A stretch of 64,000 nucleotides of DNA from the NCBI GenBank assembly GCA_036749735.1, contig DAINXV010000002.1, forward strand, positions 248,001-312,000, written 5' to 3'. Origin of the DNA: Lawsonella sp012842085 (GTDB lineage Bacteria; Actinomycetota; Actinomycetes; Mycobacteriales; Mycobacteriaceae). The notes below the pieces were generated by a model. The model had not been told where the DNA came from. It did not search any database and was given only the letters and a program-made list of their open reading frames with translations. Position numbers and translations under genes: made by a program. Positions 43,371 to 51,696 of the stretch are shown here, piece after piece (position 1 is the stretch's first letter; each line of letters begins with the position of its first letter).

Positions 43371-44144
43371 TTACGGAATAATATTGTTGTTAACTGCGTA
43401 GGCAGCACCGACAATACCAGCGTGGTTACGCAGTTCCGCAGGGACAATTGGGGTGCGAATATCCAGGTTAGGCATCCACTTCTTGTGCTTACGAGAAATG
43501 CCGCCACCTGCAATAATGAGCTCTGGCCAGAAAAAGTTCTCCATGCCGCGGATCATGTCTTGAACGCGGTTAGTCCATTCTTCCCACGACAAATCTTCAT
43601 CAATTCGCACTGCTGCGGCGGCATGGTGTTCGGAGTCAGACCCTTTAAGCTCGAAGTGCCCAAACTCTGTGTTGGGGACCAGAATGCCTTTGTACATAAC
43701 GGCCGATCCGATACCAGTACCAAATGTCAAGAGAACGACGAGTCCGTCAGTATCTTTGGCGGCACCATATTTTAGTTCTGCAATGCCGGCTGCATCCGCG
43801 TCGTTCACAATTGCAACCTCTTGGTTGGGCAAACATTTGGAGAACAGCTCGTTGGCGTTCACTCCAATCCAGCTTTTATCAATATTTGCAGCCGTTTTCA
43901 CGATCTGCTGCTGGATGACAGACGGAAGGGTGGCGCCAACTGGACCATCCCATTCGAAGGCTCTAGTTATTTCAGCAATGACGTCTGCTACAGCTTCGGG
44001 GGTTGCGGGTTGCGGAGTATCAATACGGATTCGTTCGCCGATGAGAAGACCGGTTTCCAGGTTGACGATGGCACCTTTGATGCCGCTGCCGCCAACGTCG
44101 ATACCAAAGCCACGGGGAGCGTCTTGACCCAATTTGTCTGCCAT
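43371..44144 (-). CDS. ppgK: Polyphosphate glucokinase
   Basis: A 257-residue ROK-family kinase from ATG 44144, which has AAGGAC upstream; an ATG at 44189 would add 15 unconserved residues. The phosphate motif GIDVGGSGIKGAIV is near residue 13, NDADAAGIAE contains the catalytic Asp, and LLTFGTGIGSA is the second phosphate loop. It phosphorylates glucose with polyphosphate or ATP, so non-PTS glucose, for example from secreted glycosidases, can enter glycolysis. The order sigA-ppgK-suhB is conserved. Confidence 0.94.
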   Translation of the reverse strand: MADKLGQDAPRGFGIDVGGSGIKGAIVNLETGLLIGERIRIDTPQPATPEAVADVIAEITRAFEWDGPVGATLPSVIQQQIVKTAANIDKSWIGVNANELFSKCLPNQEVAIVNDADAAGIAELKYGAAKDTDGLVVLLTFGTGIGSAVMYKGILVPNTEFGHFELKGSDSEHHAAAAVRIDEDLSWEEWTNRVQDMIRGMENFFWPELIIAGGGISRKHKKWMPNLDIRTPIVPAELRNHAGIVGAAYAVNNNIIP

Positions 44145-44323
44145 TTTTAAAGTCCTTATAGATACTGACTCGGTGTAAGAGTAATTCAATTTTATCGTAG
44201 CGGTTGGCTGAGAAGTTTCAGCAAATGACTACTTTCTGAATCGCTCAAGATAAGATTACGAAATATATACAACTACTGGAAGTTCTGTTGCCAGTCGTAC
44301 CATTGAACTAGCAGGCTTTAGGA

Positions 44324-45262
44324 ATGAACGTTAAGGACGATGCTTTGGATAATTCCATCCCTCCACAAAGTCATGTTTCAATTGTTGAATTACGCGATCT
44401 AGCAGTAGAAATGGCAGCGAATGCGGCGCGGCTGGTGCAGCGTCGCCGAACCGAGCTGCTGTCTGCTGGCACCAGTCAATCTGCTTCAGAAGCTCTTGGA
44501 CAGCAACTTAAAACCTCCGAGACCGATCCAGTCACGCTCGTAGACAAAGAAAACGAGAAAGCCCTCCGGGAAACAATCGCAGCGCGGCGTCCCCAGGACT
44601 CGATTCTGGGAGAAGAAGGTGGCGGAGAAGTTTTAACTGAACCTGGTGCCGTCACCTGGGTACTGGACCCCATCGATGGCACAGTCAATTTCCTCTACGG
44701 AATACCCGCATATTCAGTATCTATTGCAGCTGCCCTAGAAGGCGTTGTGGTTGCGGGTGCAGTCGCTAACATTTTTGCTGACGAAATCTTTTCAGCGCAT
44801 CAGGGTGGTGGGGCGTCCATCATCTCTGTGGAAGAAGCTTTGCAAGACCCTACTAGCGCCAGAAACGCGACCCGTTTGACGTGCAACACACCTAATAATT
44901 TGGGAACCACACTATTGGGCACTGGTTTCTCCTACAACTCTGGGAAACGCGCTAAACAAGGCAAGATTTTTTCTCAAGTTATTTCCCAAGTTCGCGATAT
45001 CAGAAGACTGGGCTCAGCCGCCCTGGACCTCTGCTTTGTCGCAGCCGGACGGTTAGACGCATACTACGAGCATGGACTCCACCCGTGGGATCGCGCCGCC
45101 GGCGGCATCATTGCGAAAGAAGCGGGTGCGGTCACACAGATTCCCGAACCGAGCGAACTAGGTGACTTGGGCACTATAAATTATGCGCTTGCACCCAGCA
45201 TCGCAGATGACTTTTTGAAGATGATGGATAAAGCAGGTGGGCTCGCACCGATGCCCAAATAA
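44324..45262 (+). CDS. suhB: Inositol monophosphatase family protein (SuhB/ImpA type)
   Basis: A 312-residue Mg-dependent phosphatase. Metal ligands are seen in LGEEGG, DPIDGTVNFLYG near residue 112 and the third site HPWDRAAGG near 245. It likely dephosphorylates inositol-1-phosphate for phosphatidylinositol and its lipoglycans, though fructose-1,6-bisphosphate or histidinol-phosphate are other substrates in the family. Divergent from ppgK. AGGA abuts the start codon, so the ribosome binding site is poorly spaced. Confidence 0.9.
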   Translation: MNVKDDALDNSIPPQSHVSIVELRDLAVEMAANAARLVQRRRTELLSAGTSQSASEALGQQLKTSETDPVTLVDKENEKALRETIAARRPQDSILGEEGGGEVLTEPGAVTWVLDPIDGTVNFLYGIPAYSVSIAAALEGVVVAGAVANIFADEIFSAHQGGGASIISVEEALQDPTSARNATRLTCNTPNNLGTTLLGTGFSYNSGKRAKQGKIFSQVISQVRDIRRLGSAALDLCFVAAGRLDAYYEHGLHPWDRAAGGIIAKEAGAVTQIPEPSELGDLGTINYALAPSIADDFLKMMDKAGGLAPMPK

Positions 45263-45284
45263 AAGACGGTCTTGACTTAACGTC

Positions 45285-45328
45285 AAAAGTGGAGCGACTT
45301 ACTCATTCCGAGAAGTCGCTCCACTTTT
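45285..45328. terminator. Bidirectional terminator between suhB and the oxidoreductase operon
   Basis: 16-bp perfect arms (45285-45300 and 45313-45328) with an A-run and a T-run at the ends, followed by ATTG, between convergent genes. Third member of the AAAAGTGG...CCACTTTT-ATTG group. Confidence 0.9.
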
Positions 45329-45342
45329 ATTGTTATGCAGTT

Positions 45343-47004
45343 TTATGATGTTTCGGGGATAAGGTCGATCGCACCACAAGGGCACTCTTCAACACAAATA
45401 CCGCAGCCTTTGCAGTAGTCATATTTGAAGATGTACTCACCAGGTTTAATCTTTGTAATGGCGTTATCGGGGCACACACCGAAACAGTTGTCGCAGCCGA
45501 AACAGTTACCACACGACATACAGCGGCGCGCTTCGAAAAGTGCGGAGCCTTCGTCAAGACCCATAACCACTTCATCGAAAGTGGAGGAGCGGCGGGCACC
45601 CTCCAACTTTTCGCGAACCTGTACCGGTGCATCTGCGTAGTACCAGGGGGACAACCGGTCGAAGCTGGCATCTGGCGGCTTCGGAGCCGGATGGTATTCG
45701 GTGCCACGAAGATACGCGTCAATGTAGCGCGCTGCTTTCTTACCATGTCCGATGGCGACCGTAACGGTGCGCTCGGAGGGAACCATGTCGCCGCCGGCAA
45801 AGATACCGCGGTGGCCAGTCATCATTTGGTCGTTAACCTGGACGACGCCCTTTTCGATCTCGATTTGGTCATCATTTTCGATCAATGAAAGATCGGCGTC
45901 CTGCCCCAGCGCCATAATGAGGGAGTCACCTTCGAGAGTCTCGTACTCACCAGTTGGCTGCGGGAATCCATCTTCGTCGAGTTCCATCTTTTCGATCTGA
46001 ATCTGGCCCTCATCGACGTGCTTCACGGTGGAAAGCCAGCGCATCATCACGCCTTCTTCCTCCGCTTCGCGCACTTCGGAATCGTGCGCCGGCATCTGGT
46101 CACGAGTACGTCGGTAAAGAATGACCGACTCTGAGGCGCCTAAGCGGCGGGCAGTACGGGCAGCGTCAACAGCAGTGTTACCGCCACCGTAAATATAGAC
46201 GCGGCGTCCCAAGAGTGGTTTCTCTTCAGCATCTTCGCTACGGACTTCACGAAGTACGTTAACGGCATCCACCATGTTGGCTGCGGAACCAGCCGGAATA
46301 TTTACGTTCTTTCCGATCTGGGCACCCACCGCTAGAAAGACTGCGTCGAAGTCTTCCAAGGCGCTGGCAGCGTCCTCCACCTTCGTGTTGAGCTCAATGG
46401 TGACACCCATTTCCTCAATGCGCTTAATCTCGGAGCGCAGAACACCGCGGGGAAGGCGATAAGCGGGAATACCAAAACGCATCATGCCGCCGGCTTCAGG
46501 ACCGGCGTCACGAATAACTACTGTGTGTCCGGCACGGCGCAAGTGGTAGGCCGCAGACAACCCGGAGGGGCCTGCTCCAACAATTAGTACGCGTTTGCCG
46601 GATTCCTCACTCAAAAGAGGAACCTTCCAGCCTTCAACAATGGCTTTGTCGCCTAGGAAGCGTTCAATCGCGTTGATACCAACAGCTTCATCAACTTCAC
46701 CGCGGTTACAAGCGGTTTCACAGGGGTGGTAGCACACGCGCCCCATAGTGGCCGGTAGCGGGTTGTTCACCATAATCTCGCGCCAGGCCGCCTCGTAGTC
46801 ACCTTCTTCAGCATGGTAAAGCCATTGCTGCACGTTTTCGCCAGCTGGGCAGGCTTTATTGCAGGGGGGAAGGTAGGAAACGTACACCGGGCGTTCGGTG
46901 CGCCATGAGCCGGTCTCGTTAGCCAGTGAGGAACCAACTTCGAGAGTGATGGCAAACGGCTCGGATGTTGCAGCCGGAATGTCTTTCTTTTCGGGGTTAG
47001 TCAT
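45343..47004 (-). CDS. GltD-like FAD/NAD(P) oxidoreductase fused to a 2[4Fe-4S] ferredoxin (oxidoreductase delta subunit)
   Basis: A 553-residue fusion. The N terminus has GltD-type cluster Cys (PPCNKACPAG, CYHPCETACNRG), then an FAD site VLIVGAGPSGLSAAY near residue 138 and an NAD(P) site VYIYGGGNTAVDAAR near 267. The C-terminal 60 residues are ferredoxin-like: CMSCGNCFGC, CFGVCP, and CKGCGICVEECPCG. It should carry electrons between the oxoacid:ferredoxin oxidoreductase and NAD(P)H. Last gene of the operon, with strong ribosome binding site AAGGAGG. The start lies 2 bp after the beta gene. Confidence 0.9.
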   Translation of the reverse strand: MTNPEKKDIPAATSEPFAITLEVGSSLANETGSWRTERPVYVSYLPPCNKACPAGENVQQWLYHAEEGDYEAAWREIMVNNPLPATMGRVCYHPCETACNRGEVDEAVGINAIERFLGDKAIVEGWKVPLLSEESGKRVLIVGAGPSGLSAAYHLRRAGHTVVIRDAGPEAGGMMRFGIPAYRLPRGVLRSEIKRIEEMGVTIELNTKVEDAASALEDFDAVFLAVGAQIGKNVNIPAGSAANMVDAVNVLREVRSEDAEEKPLLGRRVYIYGGGNTAVDAARTARRLGASESVILYRRTRDQMPAHDSEVREAEEEGVMMRWLSTVKHVDEGQIQIEKMELDEDGFPQPTGEYETLEGDSLIMALGQDADLSLIENDDQIEIEKGVVQVNDQMMTGHRGIFAGGDMVPSERTVTVAIGHGKKAARYIDAYLRGTEYHPAPKPPDASFDRLSPWYYADAPVQVREKLEGARRSSTFDEVVMGLDEGSALFEARRCMSCGNCFGCDNCFGVCPDNAITKIKPGEYIFKYDYCKGCGICVEECPCGAIDLIPETS

Positions 47005-47006
47005 CG

Positions 47007-48224
47007 TTAATCCTCCTTCTCGAAGGTTTTTTCGCGCTCAAGAATTGCTTGAGTACGTTCTTGGGCGCGTTTAGTCGCCTGGGTGGTCTTAGCCGCTTTC
47101 CGAATGCTACGTGCGAAACGTCCAGAAGGATCGTCACTAGCACTCATCACACGCTTCAACACGTCTTCGTCAAGGCCCTCTTCATCGATGAGTCCGTACC
47201 GCAAAATATTGCGGTCCGCGATGGCCTGAATGCGAGAAAGAGTTTCCGTGTCTTTGCCTTTAAAAATGTGGGCAAAACGACGCTGCGGGCGCAAATACTC
47301 CTCAACCGGGACGGGCCGGCGAATCTTCATGACGGAGGTGATCTCCCCGGCTTCCGCTTCAAAAACGGGGAAGAGACCTGTTTGGGTCGCCAGGCGAGCC
47401 AACTTCACGGTATCGCGGCTAATGGAACCCCAGCCCAGCGGACAAGGAACCAAAATGTGAATGTAACGTGCTCCGCGATACTGCATGGCTTTGTTGACTT
47501 TGTGCTCAAGGTCACGCAGATCAGCCACGGTAGCGGTAGCGACATAAGGGATCTCATGCGCCATTGCGATACGTGCCATGTCTTTACCTTGGCCAAATTC
47601 GTTGCCTGGGTTTTCGCCTACTGGTTGGGTAGTCGCGGTGCGAGCAGTAGCCGGTGTAGAACCAGAACGCTGCACACCAGTGTTCATGTAGGCTTCGTTG
47701 TCGTAGCAAAGGTAAAGCACGTCATCATTGCGCTCGAACATGCCCGACAAACATCCCATACCGATGTCAACCGTGCCACCGTCACCACCTTGTGCTACTA
47801 CGCGGATCTCCTCTTTGCCGAGGGATTTAAGCCCCGCAGCTGCACCGGAAGCAACTGCTGGTGCGTTTCCGAAAAGTGAGTGGAGCCAGGGGATGGTCCA
47901 GGCACTTTCGGGGTAGGGGGTGGAGAATACTTCCAAACAGCCGGTGGCGTTGACGGCCACTAATTGGCTATCTGTGGCCGCCATGGCGGTGTCGAGTGCA
48001 TAGCGTGCGCCGAGTGCTTCACCACATCCCTGACATGCACGGTGTCCCGAGGTCAAGGAGTTGTAGCGATCCGGGTCGGATTGGACCGAACGCAGTTGCT
48101 CTTCGGCCAGGCGGTTACCGACGGCAAAAGAGCCTACCTGGTAGAACTTTACTTTTTCACGCGCAGGGATTTCGGTCTCGCGTGTTGCTGGCATGGAGGG
48201 AAGAGGTAGATTGACTTCACTCAT
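47007..48224 (-). CDS. porB: Pyruvate:ferredoxin oxidoreductase beta subunit (thiamine diphosphate domain)
   Basis: A 405-residue subunit. Cluster Cys lie in RACQGCGEA and ATGCLEV; the thiamine diphosphate site is QGGDGGTVDIGM then CYDNEAYMNTG near residue 180. With alpha and gamma it cleaves pyruvate with CoA to acetyl-CoA and CO2, passing electrons to ferredoxin; it also works in reverse. Ribosome binding site GGAGG, start 2 bp after alpha. The roughly 100-residue C-terminal extension beyond the catalytic domain (to EREKTFEKED) is long. Confidence 0.92.
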   Translation of the reverse strand: MSEVNLPLPSMPATRETEIPAREKVKFYQVGSFAVGNRLAEEQLRSVQSDPDRYNSLTSGHRACQGCGEALGARYALDTAMAATDSQLVAVNATGCLEVFSTPYPESAWTIPWLHSLFGNAPAVASGAAAGLKSLGKEEIRVVAQGGDGGTVDIGMGCLSGMFERNDDVLYLCYDNEAYMNTGVQRSGSTPATARTATTQPVGENPGNEFGQGKDMARIAMAHEIPYVATATVADLRDLEHKVNKAMQYRGARYIHILVPCPLGWGSISRDTVKLARLATQTGLFPVFEAEAGEITSVMKIRRPVPVEEYLRPQRRFAHIFKGKDTETLSRIQAIADRNILRYGLIDEEGLDEDVLKRVMSASDDPSGRFARSIRKAAKTTQATKRAQERTQAILEREKTFEKED

Positions 48225-48226
48225 CG

Positions 48227-49504
48227 TTATGCCTCCTGACTGTTGCGAGTATCGGCTGCTTTACTAGCGCGAATATTGACGTCGCGCAGCAAGTTTTCAG
48301 CGATGGGACCGGAACGGCGAACTTGCTCCTCACGAGCAAGCTCGGCTTCCACAAGGGTCTTATCGAGATCCAGGAAAGTGAGCCTTTCCAGGCTGCCATC
48401 TTTGGCAGAATCGAGCATTTCGTTGATGGAACGAGTGGTGATGTTGCGGCCGCCAAGTCCAGCAATAACTTCGAACACTTCAGGTCCGCCGCAACGAAGT
48501 GCCTGGCGAATATGGGAAGACACAATTCCACCGATACCCAGCTGGAAGGCCTTTTCAAAGCTAATAACCTGTTGGCATTGGGTAAGCACTTCGGCGACAG
48601 CTTCAAAGGGGAACGGACGGAATGAGCAGATGGATAGCAGTCCGATCTTTTCGCCCGCCTCACGCCGCTCATCAATAACGTCTTTCAAGGTTCCCACGAT
48701 GGAACCTAGCGCAACGATAATAGTTTCTGCATCGTCGCATTTATAGGGTCGCACCAAGCCACCAGAAGACCGCCCGAAAACGGCCTCAAATTCTTTTTGT
48801 ACCTGAGGAATAAGCTCTAAGGCTTGGAGCTGCTTGTGGTGGGCAAGGTAGCGCACTTCAGTGAAAGCTTCCGGGCCCACCATGGCACCAATAGAAAGTG
48901 GGTTTTCTGGGTCGAGAACCTGACGTGGCTCATAAGGTGGCAGGAATTGTTCCACCTGTTCGGGTTCTGGGACATCCACTTGCTCGACAGCGTGGGTCAG
49001 AATGAATCCGTCCATGCACACCATGACAGGTAGAGAAAGCTCTTCGGCAATACGAAAAGCTTGGACGTGCAGGTCGGCAGCTTCTTGGTTGGTTTCTGCG
49101 TAGAGCTGCAGCCACCCGGAGTCGCGCTGACTCATCGCGTCAGTATGGTCGTTCCAAATGTTGATAGGCGCGCCGATCGCTCGGTTAGCTACCGTCATCA
49201 CGATAGGGAAGCCAAGGCCAGAGGCGTTGTATACGGCCTCAACCATAAAGAGCAAACCTTGGCTGGCGGTCGCCGTATACGCGCGGGCTCCGACGGCGGA
49301 AGCGCCAATCGAGGCAGACATTGCGGCATATTCAGACTCCACATTGAGGTATTCACAGTCAGCAAGTTCGCCTGTTTTTACCAACTTAGAAATTGCTTCC
49401 ACAATGTGAGTCTGAGGACTAATTGGATAGGCGGCAACGACGCCTGGTTTACAAGCGGCGACGGCCTGTGCCACGGCTTGTGAGCCTTGGATTTGTTTAA
49501 GCAT
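48227..49504 (-). CDS. porA: Pyruvate:ferredoxin oxidoreductase alpha subunit
   Basis: A 425-residue subunit with the substrate loop AYPISPQTHIVEAI near residue 24, NVESEYAAMSASIGASAVGA near 54, and INIWNDHTDAMSQRDSGWLQ near 113, which is typical of pyruvate-type enzymes. The C-terminal domain carries GSIVGTLKDVID and FRPFPFEA. Pyruvate is the most likely substrate; a branched-chain or other 2-oxoacid cannot be excluded. Ribosome binding site GAGGAGG lies inside the gamma gene, whose end overlaps this start by eight bases. Confidence 0.92.
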   Translation of the reverse strand: MLKQIQGSQAVAQAVAACKPGVVAAYPISPQTHIVEAISKLVKTGELADCEYLNVESEYAAMSASIGASAVGARAYTATASQGLLFMVEAVYNASGLGFPIVMTVANRAIGAPINIWNDHTDAMSQRDSGWLQLYAETNQEAADLHVQAFRIAEELSLPVMVCMDGFILTHAVEQVDVPEPEQVEQFLPPYEPRQVLDPENPLSIGAMVGPEAFTEVRYLAHHKQLQALELIPQVQKEFEAVFGRSSGGLVRPYKCDDAETIIVALGSIVGTLKDVIDERREAGEKIGLLSICSFRPFPFEAVAEVLTQCQQVISFEKAFQLGIGGIVSSHIRQALRCGGPEVFEVIAGLGGRNITTRSINEMLDSAKDGSLERLTFLDLDKTLVEAELAREEQVRRSGPIAENLLRDVNIRASKAADTRNSQEA

Positions 49505-50075
49505 TTGCGCCTACCTCCTCATTCTTCAGTAGATCAGCAGCGGCATTTGCGGCGGCGATATTCTTTTCCGCGATTGCGGGTGGGAATTTATTCCGGATAG
49601 CCTTCTCTACCGCTTCCATAGTGACAATCTTGGAAAATGCGGTAACCGCGCCTAACAGCACAGCGTTCGGAACGTTTCGACCGACATATTGGAATGCGAT
49701 TTCGGTGGCCGGAATCACTTGAATATGGCCGGGTTTGTACTTGTCGGCCAAGTCTCGAAGCTCGAGCTCATCAAGTGTCTTAGTGGAGTTCACGAGGGCG
49801 TAGCCATCAGGCTTGAGCCCCGAAAAAACGTCCATAATATTGAGCAGGGTGGGATCCTGCACAATAACCAAATCTGGCTCCAGTACGGGTTCTCGAGTCC
49901 GAATTTCGGTGTTTCGAATTCGGCAATAAGAAACTACTGGAGCTCCCATGCGTTCAGAGCCGAAGCTAGGAAAGGCCTGAGCGCTATATCCATTTTCAAA
50001 AGCGGCCATTGCGAGAAGGTCAGAAGCAGTTACTACTCCCTGCCCTCCGCGACCATGTATGCGTACCTCTACCAT
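49497..50075 (-). CDS. porC: Pyruvate:ferredoxin oxidoreductase gamma subunit
   Basis: A 192-residue subunit from ATG 50075 (MVEVRIHGRGGQGVVTASDL), the family N terminus; GTG 50084 would add three residues. Further family motifs are AQAFPSFGSERMGAPVVSYC and PDLVIVQDPTLL. Neither start has a ribosome binding site, and TATAAC sits about 15-20 bases upstream, so the operon may also have a close promoter and a leaderless start. First gene of gamma-alpha-beta-delta. Such an operon is unusual in this order, whose known members mostly use pyruvate dehydrogenase. Confidence 0.9.
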   Translation of the reverse strand: MVEVRIHGRGGQGVVTASDLLAMAAFENGYSAQAFPSFGSERMGAPVVSYCRIRNTEIRTREPVLEPDLVIVQDPTLLNIMDVFSGLKPDGYALVNSTKTLDELELRDLADKYKPGHIQVIPATEIAFQYVGRNVPNAVLLGAVTAFSKIVTMEAVEKAIRNKFPPAIAEKNIAAANAAADLLKNEEVGANA

Positions 50076-50407
50076 GCTTGACACTATATTCTTGTTATAG
50101 GGAAAAATGGTGATCCAAATTACTTAGTGTCATTGCAAAATCACTACGATTTTATATAAATTTCTCTAGTTGGAAACTAAGTTTCATTTTTGGTGAATAT
50201 TTCACTTTGAAAGCGGAATGAAACCGCAGGTCGCTGTTTATTTAGCACAGATTATCAGGCGTTTTCCATATAGCGGAAACAAATTTTCAAGAAAAGATTA
50301 GTCTGAATTAATTTCCAAAAAGACGGCAATATGAGGTAAGCCTAACCTTCTATAGGGTTTTGCACTTGATGGTCTTCTAAGCAGTGAAAGCAGCATTCAA
50401 AACAGCT
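50076..50407. other. 332-bp leader of the oxidoreductase operon, rich in inverted repeats
   Basis: No gene is visible. In order: a possible -10 TATAAC (minus strand) at about 50099-50094; GAAAC-TAA-GTTTC at 50173-50185; GTGAA-TAT-TTCAC at 50193-50205; GCGG-N7-CCGC at 50213-50227; an imperfect GTTTTCC/GGAAAC pair at about 50261-50280; and a DtxR-box-like site at 50332-50350, abutting a possible -10 TATAGA (minus strand, 50354-50349). The closely packed palindromes suggest operators or a structured leader. Confidence 0.5.
50332..50350. promoter_or_regulatory. DtxR box upstream of the oxidoreductase operon
   Basis: The site contains an unbroken AGCCTAACCT core and matches the DtxR consensus TTAGGTTAGCCTAACCTAA at 15 of 19 positions, better than the site before dtxR. 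It is about 257 bp from the gamma start. If it controls the operon, the transcript has a long leader; otherwise it serves an unseen short transcript. Confidence 0.55.
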
Positions 50408-51046
50408 TTACACCCAACGTTCATGTGTAAAAAGCAGAAGTTTCATAAAAGACCCCAAACGGAATTCTCCAACGAGAAGCTGCACAGCTTGTTCCGGGCT
50501 AGGCGAGATAGTATCCAGATTGGCTCTAATAATGGTTTCCAGAAACTCAAACCGCTCCGATGGCTCTGTGCAGGGAGCTCCTAACTGTGGACGAAGCGCA
50601 ACAAACCATTTTTCAACACGTTCTTCAGCCATGCGAGGTAACACCCGGTGGCAGGGAACTCCGAGCAACAAAGGGTTCTTGGCCAACGTTGAGCCCACAG
50701 CACGAGCAGCATTCGCGGAGCCAACCTCTTGCGCTAGATCTCGATAGCTAGCGCATTCACCCGCAGGAATCTTCTGGGTGGCGGTCAAAACATTTCTTTG
50801 AAAAGGGGACAAACCCACAAGCCGCATCGGAATATCACTAAAACTAACGCCACCGCGTTTCCAATAGGATTTCCAGCGTTCTAAAAACAGTTCAACGGGC
50901 ATTTCAGTGCGCTTGGTTGAAGACAGCTTGACTGCTTCCTTTATTTCCGCAGACAAGGGATCGTCTTCGTGGACACATGCATGCCAGAACTGGTCGGTAA
51001 AAATTCCCGTCCAGTGCCCAAGAGGGGAATCAAGCTCTAGATGCAT
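50408..51046 (-). CDS. ogt: O6-alkylguanine-DNA alkyltransferase-like protein (Ogt) with an internal insertion
   Basis: A 212-residue protein with the active-site PCHRV at 131-135 (acceptor C132) preceded by IPAGECASYRDLAQEVG and AARAVGSTLAKNPLL, all Ogt features. After PCHRVLPR, family members continue at once into a Gly-Gly-Tyr/Phe segment; here about 52 residues (139-190) intervene before VGEFRLGSFMKLLLF, which looks like that segment with one Gly changed. DNA repair by methyl transfer to Cys is likely, but the insertion and altered loop make activity uncertain. Confidence 0.75.
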   Translation of the reverse strand: MHLELDSPLGHWTGIFTDQFWHACVHEDDPLSAEIKEAVKLSSTKRTEMPVELFLERWKSYWKRGGVSFSDIPMRLVGLSPFQRNVLTATQKIPAGECASYRDLAQEVGSANAARAVGSTLAKNPLLLGVPCHRVLPRMAEERVEKWFVALRPQLGAPCTEPSERFEFLETIIRANLDTISPSPEQAVQLLVGEFRLGSFMKLLLFTHERWV

Positions 51047-51270
51047 ATCCCCATTTTAATCTGTTTGTGGAAGTGCTTATTTGCAATTCAGCGCAAGCGA
51101 AATTTATCTTGTTGTTACTGGTCAAAGAGTTTTTTGAAAGTTCTTTCTTAAAATGTGTCAGTAATACTGGAATTGTGTCGTGCGTTTCTGTAATATGCCG
51201 TTGTCAAGAAGCACATTTTATAGATGTGAAAAAACGCTAGAAATAAAGCCAAGCTAAGGATTACCACACT

Positions 51271-51576
51271 ATGGCAACTGACTACGATGCACCGCGTAAA
51301 AACGATGCAGATGGTCTTGAGACGGATTCTTTAGAAGAACTCAAGGCTGGCCGCGGTGATTCTCGGTCGGGTTCGGCTGAAATTGATGAAGTTGATACGG
51401 CAGAATCCTATGAACTTCCTGGAGCAGATCTTTCTGGAGAAGAACTCACCGTTCGCGTCGTTCCCAAACAGAAGGATGAATTCACGTGTGGTGTTTGTTT
51501 CCTCGTGCAGCACATCAGCCGCCTCGATCATGTTGATGAAGACGGCTTCATGATCTGTCAGGACTGCGCCGGATAA
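51271..51576 (+). CDS. DUF4193 family protein with a four-Cys zinc-like site
   Basis: A 101-residue acidic protein (Rv2699c family). The N-terminal 70 residues are probably disordered; the C terminus has CGVC (C73, C76) and CQDC (C96, C99), a likely zinc knuckle with HISRLDH between. The function is unknown. AAGGA lies upstream. The 224-bp upstream gap shows no clear operator. It ends at a terminator and precedes dut, as in relatives. Confidence 0.88.
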   Translation: MATDYDAPRKNDADGLETDSLEELKAGRGDSRSGSAEIDEVDTAESYELPGADLSGEELTVRVVPKQKDEFTCGVCFLVQHISRLDHVDEDGFMICQDCAG

Positions 51577-51633
51577 TTTTTGTCAACTAATCTTTACCCC
51601 TATAACCGAATTTTCGCTGGTTAAAGTACATAT

Positions 51634-51673
51634 CAGAAGTCTTTTGGAGTTTTCCATGAGACTTCTGTTTTTT
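51634..51673 (+). terminator. Terminator of the DUF4193 gene
   Basis: Nine-bp arms (51634-51642 and 51659-51667) with a further inner TGGA/TCCA pairing, followed by T6. It separates DUF4193 from dut. Confidence 0.85.
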
Positions 51674-51696
51674 CATTTTGTGGATAGAATCGGGCT

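Noticed and set aside
47049..47879. A 276-codon plus-strand frame
   Set aside because: Antisense to the oxidoreductase beta subunit, which has full thiamine-site and cluster motifs.
50193..50205. A CRP/GlxR site
   Set aside because: GTGA and TCAC are separated by five bases rather than six, so it does not fit the TGTGA-N6-TCACA spacing.
50076..50407. A known riboswitch before the oxidoreductase operon
   Set aside because: No conserved thiamine, cobalamin or FMN riboswitch core could be recognised; only short palindromes and a DtxR-like box are visible.
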